In this document: one piece after another, positions 23,520 to 34,133 of the stretch | Position numbering within the stretch: the first letter of the stretch is position 1 | How the letters are laid out: each line of letters starts with the position of its first letter | Assembly: GCA_025084515.1 (NCBI GenBank) | Contig: JAJAGP010001979.1 | Coordinates: 79,999-143,998 of the forward strand | Length of the DNA stretch: 64,000 bases | Source of the DNA: Ancistrus triradiatus | Taxonomy: Eukaryota > Chordata > Actinopteri > Siluriformes > Loricariidae | Direction: 5' to 3' | Position numbers and translations under genes: made by a program | Notes under the pieces: model-generated | Told to the model about the DNA's origin: nothing | The model's input: only the letters and a program-made list of their open reading frames with translations | The model's database searches: none

Positions 23520-24171
23520 TCTACACCATGAGAGTTCAGGTTGTGAAAAACAGCCTCAGTTCATCGGAATTCCAGAACTTTCTTCAGATTTTCAGATCTT
23601 CACATTTAGAAAACGAGGAGTCCAGTCTGCTCTTCTTAAGGGACAGTGATTTCTCCACAACCACAACCCTTAGAGGTCCACACTGGCATTGTCAAGCTGC
23701 AGTTTGGTTTCTGTATAGAGATGATAGTTTTGCTTTCATTTTGAAGTTGGGAGCATCTGGGAGGCTTGATTTTGTCAATGAATGTGTGTTTAAAAAGGTT
23801 TTATATCAAGACTGGTACAAACAAAATTAATCTAGACCTGCAAGGCTTTGTGAAGTAAAAGCTCTGTGATCAGTAAGGCAGGTGATAATCAGGTCAGACC
23901 CTATTGCCTCTATAAACTGGGAAATGTTGGTTCCATACTGGACTAGCTGGTAAGAGCACTGGTTTATGCTGGGATAACCAGACTGATCAGCATGAAGGTA
24001 ATAAAAAACATAAGAAATGTCACTAAAACAACACCAATTACAAAAGGTTTACAGTACAGAGCACTAGACAGGATTCATAAACAAACAGTTCACTCCCTAT
24101 GTAGTGCACTATGTAGGGGGGATGAATCCATTTGGGATGGTATGTTATTTAGAAGCTTAAGTGGTACTTAC

Positions 24172-24265
24172 CTTGTGTGTTAAAGCAGAACAGAGCCAAG
24201 AACTTCTAACCCACAATGTTAGCGTTAAACTGGATCAGATGCTGAATGTTGGGATTAAATAAAGA
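24172..24265 (-). other. Noncoding first exon and promoter of gene D
   Basis: The donor CACAAG/GTAAGT at 24172 and the upstream block match genes A, B and C closely. The block continues to about 24420 and includes ACTGCCCCCTGCTG at 24383-24396. On the intron side lies CCCTATGTAGTGCACTATGT, a palindromic repeat also in introns 1 of B and C. Confidence 0.55.
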
Positions 24266-24804
24266 AGGTTTTAGATCCATAATGGAGATAAAACACTTTC
24301 TGGAGCTGGAAGCTGATGGAGGATTCATGGAAAAGCTCCTCCTTGGTCTTCTTCACCCGCTTTTGTTGCTTGAAATTGAAGTACTGCCCCCTGCTGAACT
24401 GGAGTATGGAGTCTACACTTGCTGATACAATGTTTTAAGGGATACAAACCTCCAGGCCTACCTGTATCAGTCCAAAGTTATGGCCCAGTGCACACCAGGA
24501 TTCAACCCACATTTATCCTCATAACATAATGCTTTACCAATCAGTCATGTCCAAATCAGCTCACTATAGAGTGCATGAAATGTTCTGTGTGTTTTCCTCC
24601 CTCTTCTTCTTCTCCACACAGTTCTGTGATTAATCCAGCTCGAACCACTTAATGTACAGACACGGTTCAAACATCGTTAAGTAGATAATCATGCTGTCTG
24701 GTGTGCTGTGTGTTTGAGTCAATCAAAATCGTTATCGTTTTTAATAGATTTAAGTTTAAAAATTAAAATCTCATATATATATAATTTAAACATACATAAT
24801 ACAT

Positions 24805-24965
24805 ACAAAACCACATGGTCAACAGTATTTGGACACACCGACATGTGGCAAAAGTATTGAGACACAAACCCACATGAATCCAAAAGTGTTGGGACATAAA
24901 CCAATATGTGACCAAAAGTATTGGAACAAACCCACATGTGAAAAAAAAAGGGACACAAATCCATG
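24805..24965. repeat. Minisatellite, about five units of about 31 bp
   Basis: Units follow the pattern ACATGTGGCAAAAGTATTG with GGACACAAACCC, with copies starting near 24813, 24841, 24872, 24904 and 24934. The units are diverged and of 28-32 bp. The remaining 24420-25376 region shows no gene. Confidence 0.7.
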
Positions 24966-25376
24966 TTTCTATCAGAAACACTCCTGAAACTGTTACTATT
25001 CCCTTTGCATGTTTAACACTCAGCTTATTGCGAAGCATCGTTACCTGGTTTAGTGAAAAATGTCTAGAGAACCCAGTACTGGTGGAACGGGTTATACTAA
25101 ACCCAAGTTCAAATTTGTTAACATTTTAATGGTGTTACAAGCCTATATATCAACATTAATGTCATAATACAGTTTGTTAGATATAATTTCACCAAAGTGC
25201 CCCAGGACTCATTGTGCAGTGGTATGGTTACCAGGTGTAGTCCCTAGCTCATTGGAACCGTTGGTGTATTGGATGGATGCACTTTATTAAATGTGTTCTA
25301 TATTAACAGTAATAAGTAACCCAGACACCAAGCAACCACTGAATCAACGTTAAATCAGCGCTGATCTCTCACTAAT

Positions 25377-26547
25377 TCAGTAGTTGAGGAGGATCTCTCT
25401 GGCATGGACGCTCTGGTGCATTTTGAGGTGCCCCCGCTGACTAAAGCTGTTCTTACAGTGGGAGCACTGGTGCAGTTTCTTCTCCTTATGGACACGCTGG
25501 TGTGCCTGGAGCTTACTCTTCCGACTGAAGCTCTTCCCACACTCCGAGCACTTAAACGGTTTCTGGTGGATGATCTGGTGTCGAGTCAGGATCCACTGTT
25601 TCTGGAATCTCTTTCCACAATAGGGACAGGGATACGACTTATCTCTGGCATCAAGGCTCTTTTGCTGGTGGAAGAGCCATTGCTGAGAACCATATTCATA
25701 CTGTAAAGTCTCTGTGGGGTGGAGGGGCTGGTGTGAGTGGTGATCACTCGGTTTGAGAATGCTTTTCGTTTCTAGAGCAGAAGAAATGATTGTTTTGTAG
25801 GCTACAAAATTTGGACTTGTATGGACAGCAGTTGAGCTACATGTGGTAAAATTGGTAAACTTTCTCAATGACATACCAATAAATCTCAGTGTTTTGTGTT
25901 CGTGTTGAGTAAGTTTGGTTAAAGATACAAGTAATTAATGGATGTAGAAAACGCATCATCTCACCCATCTGACTAAGATGCATTTCACTTTCAGTTTCCA
26001 CAGGAATCTTTTTTTCTTCTACACAGGTTGATGTTCCTCCACCTAACAATTCACAAATTATTAAATTTTTCCCATCTGAACAGAACAGAAGATTTAAAAA
26101 GTGTCATTCAGTCCCAAACTGGACTCATCATTTTGTCTTACAGAGGTAATCTTTATCTTCACGTTCTTCCTTTTTTACAGGATTTGTAAATCCTGGTCGT
26201 TCCACAGAGGTTGACGTTCCGCCATCTGAAATTCAAAAATTAACATTTAGACTGAATTTAAAAGTCCTAGACTGAACTCTACCGCACCATGATGTCTTAC
26301 AGAAGTAGTGTTCATCTTCAGTATATTCCTCTTTGATGAGCTTCATCTGGAATCCATTCTGCTGCTCATCATCATCAGAAGAGGTACAGGTCTCGAGCTT
26401 TACATCCTCACAAAGCTAACAACCAAAGAACAAATTAAACAACTAAATCCTTCTTTATTTATCTGTACAGAAGCTGGGTTTTTAGAGATGATCATGCTTT
26501 ACCTGTAAGAGATCTGGCAGTTCCTGTGCTGTTCTGAATGGCTCCAT
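25377..26547 (-). CDS. Zinc-finger gene E, three C2H2 fingers
   Basis: Predicted nuclear protein of 238 aa. Exons are 26547-26503, 26415-26301, 26225-26142, 26042-25965 and 25771-25377; phases 0, 1, 1, 1. Exon 1 encodes MEPFRTAQELPDLLQ; exon 2 reads LCEDVKLETCTSSDDDEQQ and ends EDEHYF; exons 3 and 4 are also acidic. The finger exon starts ETKSILKPSDHHSHQP, the mark of the E/G/J/I subfamily, and ends in fingers with helices QKQWILTRH, SRKSKLQAH and SQRGHLKMH. The linker after finger 1 is only QKP, missing three residues. The C-terminus is HAREILLNY. Fewer fingers than A-D, so the DNA site would be short. The matching noncoding exon near 26800 appears to have lost its donor. Confidence 0.78.
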
Positions 26548-26926
26548 TTGATCATGTCTAAAACATTACAGAGAAATAAATCAGATCAGTTTAAGACCTT
26601 CTGTAAACAACGAAAATTCTACTTAAAGGACCAAAAGCTCCAGTTCCAATACTAATGACAGCACCAATGACAGATGTTACCAAATACCACAGCTCCAGAA
26701 CTAAATATTATCACCAGACTTCTTGCTTTACAGTTCATACACCATTATCTCCTACACTATGTAATGCTAACTGTTAGCCAAGCAGCTAAACCCATTCCTT
26801 AGCTTCCTAAAGCAGGACACAGATAAAGTTCCTCAGATCCACTTACAGTAAGGATACTGGGTCCATCCACACTTTGTACCGAAGCACTGCAGCGAAACAG
26901 CGGCTCAAACTCGAACTCAAAACAAC

Positions 26927-26944
26927 AGTGATCACGTGATCACT
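26927..26944. promoter_or_regulatory. 18-bp palindrome with E-box core upstream of gene E
   Basis: AGTGATCACGTGATCACT is a perfect palindrome centred on CACGTG, the E-box bound by USF/MYC-MAX/CLOCK-type bHLH factors. It lies about 130 bases upstream of the presumed first exon of gene E. The homologous stretch upstream of gene G lacks it. Its function is inferred only. Confidence 0.4.
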
Positions 26945-27727
26945 CCAACCGGAGATCCGTTACGGGTCAACCCTGAGGCGATCTGTTCCTACCAGTAGAA
27001 ACGTAAAATATAAATAAAATGTTTGTATTTGGTCGTCCTTTCTTTTAAAGGATAACGACATTTGCAAATAGCATTTGGTTTGAGTGTGTGGTTTTGGTCT
27101 AAAAATACAAAACGAGAATAAAAGTCCTTGACAAACCGTAGTTTTGATTTGACTTTCTTACTTTACATCTTCAGCCGCAAAACCTGCAGCTCTCAGCTTC
27201 TGGATCTATTTGTAATTTCTCTGAAGGAAAGAGCTACACTTTCAAGAGTTATAAATGCTCTATCTGTCCTTAAGTGTCTTTTTTTTTAGCCTAACTTACA
27301 ATTAATAAACTCCCACCCTTCTAACACATCTTACATTAGCAAACTTAAACTTGATTCACAAAGATAAACTTGATTCACAGCGTATCAATTATCCTGCGGT
27401 ATTTATGTAACGAATAACTGTTTATTATTTAAACAAGCAAATTTTCATGTGGAATATTGAGTTTTAAATTAAATGTCCAATACGAATCCAACAGGAATAT
27501 CATTTTAAATCGTTTTTTATTTTAGTCTATAAATCAAATATGATTCCTATTGATTTGCCAAAGGTATTCTTATAGGATGCTCAACAGGATTTCTAATGAA
27601 TCTCTATAGGACATTGACCAGGGTATTATCAGCACACACAAGTGAATCAGGCGTTGGTGGTGTATATTTATTCGCACAGGAGGTAGAGTAGTAGAGCTGT
27701 GTTTTAAATGATCAGAAACATTTATCT

Positions 27728-27895
27728 TGAATTACTTAGCAGACTCCTGTATCCAGAGCAACTGAATCAATAAGAAACGAGTCCTAGCAAATGAGGACTA
27801 AAGGACTTGCTCAAAGGCACATCAGGTGCTGGGCTTAAACCCTGGACATTTAACTCAATAGTCCAGTACATTACCCATCATTCCACCACAGTCTC
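27728..27895 (-). mobile_element. SINE copy, diverged
   Basis: Same family as 29955-30150: a tail-like CTTAGCAGACTCCTGTATCC, then TTGCTCAAAGGCACATCAGG and a decayed B box. The 26950-27727 stretch before it shows only AT-rich unique sequence. Confidence 0.5.
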
Positions 27896-27904
27896 AATTC
27901 CTCA

Positions 27905-28431
27905 TTATGGTGACTGGTGAACACTTGTGCATTTTGAGATGAGTAAAGCTGTTTTTAGACTCTTAACACTGATACAACTCCTGGTATCAATGGAGGATCC
28001 ATAGTTTCAGAAATTAGAGGTTATCTTCATCTTCACATTCTTCCTTTTTTAGAATATCCATACATTCTCTTTGTCCCACAGAGGTTGACGGTCCTCCATC
28101 TGAAATTCAAGAATTTAAATTTAAACTGAAAATAAAAGTCCCAGACTGAACTCTACTGCACCATGATGTCTTAGCGTCTTAGAGGTAGCGTTCATCTTCG
28201 TCTTTGATGAGCTTTATCTGGAATCTGTTCTGCTGCTCATCATCATCAACATCATCATCAGAGGAGGAGGTACAGGTCTTGATCTTTACATCCTCAGAAA
28301 GCCAACAACCAAAGAACAAAATCAACGACTTCTTTATTTATACAGAACCTGGATTGTTAGAGATGATCATCCTTTACCTGTAAAGGATCTGGAGCAGCTG
28401 GGAGTTCCTGTGCTGTTCTGAATAGTTCCAT
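27905..28431 (-). pseudogene. Zinc-finger pseudogene of the E/G/J/I type
   Basis: Three remnant parts lie in the usual order. The first exon (28431 leftward) reads MELFRTAQELPAAPDPLQ. The acidic exon at about 28180-28300 has lost its donor and runs into a stop after DEDERYL. A second acidic exon at about 28018-28103 has its donor GT changed to AA. The finger exon is reduced to a short piece at 27905-27990 with a stop and no complete finger. It cannot make a finger protein. Confidence 0.7.
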
Positions 28432-28635
28432 CTGAACATGTCTAAAACATTTACACAGAAATAAATCAGATTCAGAAGCAAAACAATATCAGCTTCAGTT
28501 ATGGTAGCAAAGTTCTCCAAAATAAAGGTGAGGACTTTAGAGGAACCTGCTGAAATCCAGTAAAGCTTCTCACAACACTTCTTCTTGTCACTAATGCCAA
28601 ATCTCTCTATTACATTACAATGAGTTCACAAAATA

Positions 28636-28654
28636 TCCTATCTATCTATCTATC

Positions 28655-28692
<38 letters not shown>

Positions 28693-28741
28693 TATCTAAG
28701 TAGGAGAACTTGCACAATCAGTGGCTGACTCAATACTTTTT

Positions 28742-28786
<45 letters not shown>

Positions 28787-28850
28787 TATTATATATATAT
28801 ATGAGATATATATATATATACACACACATATACACACACACACGAATGAT
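28636..28850. repeat. (TATC)n, (CA)n and (TA)n microsatellites around a Tc1 end
   Basis: Compound simple repeats. Between them, 28693-28740 is a solo Tc1 terminus (TCTAAGTAGGAGAACTTGCA through CAATACTTTTTT) matching the ends of the 36691-38294 copy. AT-rich sequence without genes continues to 29375. Confidence 0.85.
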
Positions 28851-29380
28851 TCTTCAATTGCCCCTGACCCTCATATTAAATTGTGAAAAACGAGGTTAGT
28901 AATAATTGTCTTGTGATTATTTTAACATAATGTTTATACGCTTTTCAGACTTTGCTGTTTATACGCTTTTCAGTCTTTTTTATGACTTAAATATCCAATT
29001 AAATACTAATTAATTACACTAATTTAATAAATTGTATGAATATTATTTAAACATTTACATATTTATCATGCAAATAAATATTAATTAATGGCATTAATTT
29101 ATTGTTGATTTAAATTATAATACGTAATTTAAATACATCTAATATTAAATTAACATATGATTAATATTAATTCACATAATATAAAAACATTTATATAATC
29201 TAATATTAATTAAAATATTAGATTATATAAATGTGTATTATATATTAAATATCAATTGCTTTAATTTGAAATATATAAAATTTATATATAATTTAATATG
29301 AATTAAAATATTTAGCATAGTTGTGCTTCGTATCCTATAAATAAATGAACATTAAATGTAAATAATAATAATAATCTCAC

Positions 29381-29936
29381 CTGTCCTTACAGCTGAACCG
29401 CTGACCGCTACACGAGGTTGCTGGACTGGACTGCTGCTCTTCAGTCTCGCTGTACGGAGTCTCCGGGCTTTTGGAACTGGAGGTTGGTTCGATGCTCCCA
29501 GCTAAAGCCCCGGGGTTTGTAGAGTTAGCCGAACCCCATACAGCCGAACCCCATACAGCCTCACACAAACTGAAATAGCACCAGGTCTGGAGGTCGTCTT
29601 CAATCCGGCTGTTGTGTTGAACACTTGGTGGAACTGCTTTTTCAGGGCTTGTAGTTTGCTGTTTACCTGAGCTTTAGTTCGGATAACACCATGCTCACGG
29701 AGCAAATTCGTTATTTGGTCATAAACCACCGAATCTCTCGCCATTCCCTGGATCTGTTTGACTATTTTAGCGTCGGCTCTTACAGAAAGAAGTTCGCGGA
29801 TCTCCTCATCTCTCATCTCTACATCGTGCTCTGACTCTGTGTTTATTCCGGTTTGGACTGAACACACCCACTGTGAATTCTCCAGAACATTTCCTCCCAG
29901 GAAAAAATGTACAGTGAAATTTGACAGTAGAACCAT
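29381..29936 (-). pseudogene. Myb/SANT-like DNA-binding exon with a frameshift
   Basis: The minus strand encodes MRDEEIRELLSVRADAK, then IVKQIQGMARDSVVYDQITN, LLREHGVIRTKAQVNSKL and QALKKQFHQV, a Myb/SANT-like (trihelix-type) domain common in fish multigene families and Harbinger relatives. After FHQV the frame is lost. In another frame it continues SRIEDDLQTWCYFSLCEAVW, then GSAVWGSANSTNPGALAGS to SSPATSCSGQRF, ending at the donor CAG/GTGAGA at 29381. A tandem 12-bp duplication gives VWGSAVWGSA. The frame break is either a real one- or two-base indel or an assembly error. Its partner exons are not identified; the nearest downstream gene is the zinc-finger pseudogene. The true start is uncertain; the first ATG in the good frame is at MRDEE. 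Confidence 0.6.
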
Positions 29937-29954
29937 GAAGTGGCCAAATTACCA

Positions 29955-30150
29955 CCTAAATTTACATTTACATTTTACATTTACAGCATTTAGCAGACGC
30001 CCTTATCCAGAGCGACTTACAATTGATACAGTCTTACAACCCAAGCAATTGTGGGTTAAGGGCCTTGCTCAAGGACCAAACAGTGGCAGAGGTGGGATTT
30101 GAACCCTGGACTTTCTGGGCCAGGGCCAGACTACCAGGCTACCACAGTCC
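29955..30150 (-). mobile_element. SINE copy with intact B box
   Basis: The best-preserved family member. The minus strand begins GGGACTGTGGTAGCCTGGTA and has the B box GGTTCAAATCC at 30095-30105. It ends in the tail complementary to TTTACAGCATTTAGCAGACG, which equals the L2-like LINE 3' end seen at 4945-4980. 30155-30735 shows no gene. Confidence 0.75.
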
Positions 30151-30734
30151 CAAATTCATAGTATGACTGTGAAATAATTCATGGTCAGTTCATAGTCCAC
30201 CAAGTTTACAGTTGTACTATGAAATTTCACAGTAGAGCCATGAAGTGGGGAAATTACCATCAAAAATTCATAGTAGAACTGTGAACTTCATGGTCAAACT
30301 GTGAAAGTTCACATTAAAACTGTCAAGCAATTCACAGCTTTACTATGAACATTCACAGTACCGGTAAATTTTTTTCCTGGGCTGCTCTATTCATAATAGA
30401 GGCTCAAATATTTTATGAGCACATAAGTTATTATTATAGCAGTTTGTACGTGTGGAGTTAGAGGTGGAAGTTAAATCACGCATGTTCAAGTCTCAAGCTA
30501 CTGTGTGAAGTCCCTGCTGCGAGTCAAAGTCTTAAATCCAATCATATGGAATGATGAAGCTCTAACTGCAGAGTCCACATTCCAATCGGTCAAAAGAAAG
30601 TGCTCATAATGAGCTGAATTTTATTTTCAACAAATACTGCTGCATTTTTTCTTGCACTTTTAACTTGTCAAACTCATCATGCTAATGATCACTTTTTATT
30701 ATTTTGTTAGATTTTAGGATAAAGAGGACAGAAA

Positions 30735-31625
30735 AAAATAATAATTGTTGTGAAATTGTTCCATGCTATCATTCCCCCTCTGTTAAAACATCATCATCAG
30801 ACCATGGGCTTCAGTCTTACAGAGGAACAGAATTTCCCAATAACTGATTATTATACAGAAAATAAACACAAATATATCGACTGGTCAGCTTTAATTTATT
30901 AAAAAATAAAGTTTATTTCCATTCAGTAAACAGAATGGGTCTGATTTTTAAGGCAGACTGTCACCAAGATCCACAATTCTACCAACAGAAGCAAATCGGA
31001 GAGAGATCCCCGTGTTAGAACCAAAGTCTAGGATCCTGTTATAGATCCTGTTACAGAAACCCGACTGCAAGTTGTTGTTTTTTTTAGCTGAAGCTGTTAA
31101 CGTGAATGTTCTGAGTCAGAAATGTTAAAGACTTCGAAATCATCAGCAGCTCAGTCGGGTTACAAAGAGCTGGGCTTAATAGATCCATGAATCTATCTAT
31201 TCCTTGCCACTGTCGCCCTAGGCTTGCTCAATTTATGATTGGACGTAGTTATTAGGAGATAATCTAAACTTGTAAAGTTGCTTTGAGACAATGCTCCATT
31301 GTAAAAAGCGCTATATAAATAAATCTGACTTGACTTGACTTGAATGAAGCTCCGATCAGCCATGGATGGTGTTTAATGAGAGACGCCGAGTTTAACAACA
31401 GCAAATGCCATGAAGGAAATCAGGAATAAGGAGCTGCTGGAACCGCTGTAGCTGCTGATGCTGTATAACTCTCCCGTAACATTTCTGACTGATCCATCAA
31501 ACCAAACCTAGCTAGAAGCTGATCCAGCATTTTGAATTGGTGATGGAACTCAAACTGATCTTCAGTCTCTTTGCTCTTCAGTCGAGCTGTGATTCTATTA
31601 AGAGTCCAGGAGCTTTGATATAAAG
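30735..31625. repeat. Right arm of the 0.9-kb inverted duplication
   Basis: Reverse complement of 19505-20405 with scattered differences. It begins about 30 bases past the stop of gene G. It carries a LINE-tail insertion at 31192-31342 that is absent from the left arm. Confidence 0.7.
31192..31342 (+). mobile_element. LINE 3' tail insertion in the right arm
   Basis: Begins TCCTTGCCACTGTCGCCCTA and ends in (TTGAC)n. The left arm has the uninterrupted site near 19786-19796 (complement of CCATGAATGAAGC), so this copy arrived after the duplication. Confidence 0.7.
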
Positions 31626-31655
31626 TACCAACAGTGCTGACCTATCAGTATATGT

Positions 31656-33050
31656 TCAGTAGTTTAGCAGGACCTCTCTGGCATGGACGCTCTGGTGCAT
31701 TTTGAGGTGACCCAGTTGAACAAAGTTGTTCTTGCACTCTGAGCACTGGTACAGCTTCTTGTCGGTATGGATGCGCATGTGCACCTTGAGCGAACTCTTC
31801 CGACTGAAGCCCCGCCCACATTCCGAGCACTGATACGGCTTCTCGCCAGTGTGGATGCGCTGGTGCCGATGGAGCATCCACTGTTTCTGAAATTTCTTTC
31901 CACACTGCGGGCAGGCATACGGTTTATCCCCGGCTTCTTTCTGTAAACTCTCGGTGGGGTGGAGGGAATGGTGTGTATTACACTCCGAGAACTGGTGCGG
32001 CTTCTTGCCTGTGTGGATATGCATGTGCACCTTGAGCGAACTCTTCCGACTGAAGGCCCGCCCACATTCCAAGCACTGATACGGCTTCTCACCGGTGTGG
32101 ACGCGCTGGTGCTGATGGAGCAGACACGGTTTCTGAAATCTCTTTCCACAGTCTGGGCAGGCATAGGGTTTATCTCTGGCTTCTTTCTGTAGAGTGGGGT
32201 GGAGGGTCTGGGGTGAGGGGTGATCGCTCGGTTTGAGAATGCTCTTTGTTTCTAAAGCAGAAGAAATTATGTAGAAATGGTCAGGAGTCAAAGAACCAGA
32301 GAGAATGATTCCCTAGAAAATGCATGTAGGCTACAAAAATTGGACTTGACTGGACAGCAGTTGAGCTACATGTGGTAAAATTGGTAAACCTTCTCAATCT
32401 CAGTATTTCTGGTTAAAGATACAAGTAATTCATGGATGTAGATGATGCATGGTCTCACCCATCTGACTGGGGTGGATTTCACTTTTAGGTTCCACAGGAA
32501 TCTTCTCGTCTTCCACACAGGTTGATGTTTCTCCACCTAACAATTAATAAATTATTTAATTTTTGCCATCTGAAGTAGAAACAACAGAACAGAAGAATTA
32601 AAGTGTCATTCAGACCCAAACCGGACTCTTATACATCATTTTGTCTTACAGAGGTAATCATCTTCACTTTCTTCCTTTTTTACAGGATTTGTAAATCCTG
32701 GTCGTTCCACAAAGGTTGACGTTCCGCCATCTGAAATTCAAGAATGAATATTTAGACTGAATATAAAAGTCCTAGACTGAACTCTGCTGCACCATGATGT
32801 CTTACAGAAGTAGTGTTCATCTTCAGGATCTTCCTTTTTGATGAGCTTCATCTGGAATCCATTCTGCTGCTCATCATCATCAGAAGAGGTACAGGTCTCG
32901 AGCTTTACATCCTCACAAAGCTAACAATCGAAGAACAAAAACTACTAAACACTTCTTTATTTATCTGTACAGAAAGCTGGGTTTTTAGAGATGATCATGC
33001 TTTACCTGTGAGAGATCTGGCAGTTCCTGTGCTGTTCTGAATGGCTCCAT
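31656..33050 (-). CDS. Zinc-finger gene G with internally duplicated finger block
   Basis: Predicted nuclear protein of 304 aa. Exons are 33050-33006, 32920-32806, 32730-32650, 32536-32459 and 32251-31656; phases 0, 1, 1, 1. N-terminal exons match gene E (MEPFRTAQELPDLSQ, then LCEDVKLETCTSSDDDEQQ). The finger exon contains two copies of a unit of about 75 residues: HPTLQKEARDKPYACP and two fingers, then HPTESLQKEAGDKPYACP and two fingers. A last finger (VQLGHLKMH) follows. At the junction a finger is broken (HQFSEC, Cys changed to Phe, no His pair). Five fingers look intact. Helices SRKSSLKVH are the same in both copies, so the duplication is recent. Confidence 0.8.
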
Positions 33051-33325
33051 TTGATCATGTCTAAAACATTACAGAGAAATAAATCAGATCAGTTTAAGAC
33101 CTTCTGTAAACAACACAAATTCTACTTAAAGGACCAAAAGCTCCAGTTCCAATACTAATGACAGCACCAATGACAGCTGTTACCAAATACCACAGCTCCA
33201 GAACTAAATATTACCACCAGTCTTCTTGCTTTATCTTAATAAATTCAGTCTCATAAACAGTACACCATTATCTCCTACACTATGTAATGCTAACTGTTAG
33301 CCAAGCAGCTAAACCCATCCGTTAC

Positions 33326-33420
33326 CTTTCTAAAGCAGGACACAGATAAAGTTCCTCGGGTCCACTTACAGTAAGGATGCTGGGTCCATCCACACTCTGC
33401 ACCGAAGCACAGCTCCAGTG
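33326..33420 (-). other. Noncoding first exon of gene G
   Basis: The donor AAAG/GTAAC at 33326 precedes a block shared with E (26800), I (54092) and the orphan exon at 45033. The transcription start is not defined. Confidence 0.5.
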
Positions 33421-33429
33421 TTTAAAGCA

Positions 33430-34100
33430 GTTCCATATAGACCGAGATCACTACCTTTAATATGAGAGCGCAAAATAATTTTCAATCGAGCAAGTCAGGC
33501 ATAACGAGCGCACAAAATCCAGATAACCGAGCGGAAACAGCAGCGGGAGCACAGAAACAAGAACAGCAGGCTTCCAACGCGTTTCACTTTTTCACCCTCC
33601 TCACCGTGTTCAGCGCCCAAAGGTGTTTGTGGCCCTCAACAGGGACCGGCAGCCAGCGCTTCCTATAAGGCAGCGAAATAACTAGCCCGCCCACGGCCTC
33701 CACAACCAACCACAACCGAGCTGAGCAGATCCACATAACGTAGCATTCCGACCAATTACATGCAAATATAGCCCACCGCGGAAAGTTTGCTTTCTGCACT
33801 TCATAAAGAGATGCTGTTTCTCGGAGTCCATGTAAGATCTTTACTTATTACAGCTGTTATTTACATAAAGTTTAATTTCATGTATTATTTCCCTACATTT
33901 ATTGCACCTAAAGTGTATGAAACATATTTGTAACCACTTTAATTCCTAGGCACATAATGGATTCTCTTTGGATTTTAGCTTTGGAGGAAAAACTCAAAAA
34001 AATAAAATAATAATAATATAAAAAAAAAACCCACACGTGGAAGTGTACATGTACTGAAAGAAGAGTCCCTTGAGGATTTTATGGTGAACCATTTGAAGAT
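33430..34100. other. GC-richer region upstream of gene G, possible divergent promoter
   Basis: 33470-33790 is richer in GC and CpG than its surroundings. It contains CCAAT (33752-33756) and the octamer ATGCAAAT (33760-33767), elements common in vertebrate promoters. A 67-codon open stretch at 33462-33668 on the plus strand has no recognisable domain. I see no gene I can support. Confidence 0.3.
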
Positions 34101-34133
34101 GCTGGAGGCAAGGGGGTTGGAAAATTAATCCAA

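Noticed and set aside
24719..25038. Overlapping open frames with repeated CG/FVP-like units
   Set aside because: Produced by the 31-bp minisatellite.
28650..28841. Open frame of Tyr/Ile and Cys/Val repeats
   Set aside because: Translation of (TA)n and (CA)n microsatellites.
33462..33668. Possible small gene in the GC-rich region upstream of gene G
   Set aside because: No domain, no splice or homology support; the octamer and CCAAT motifs alone do not make a gene.
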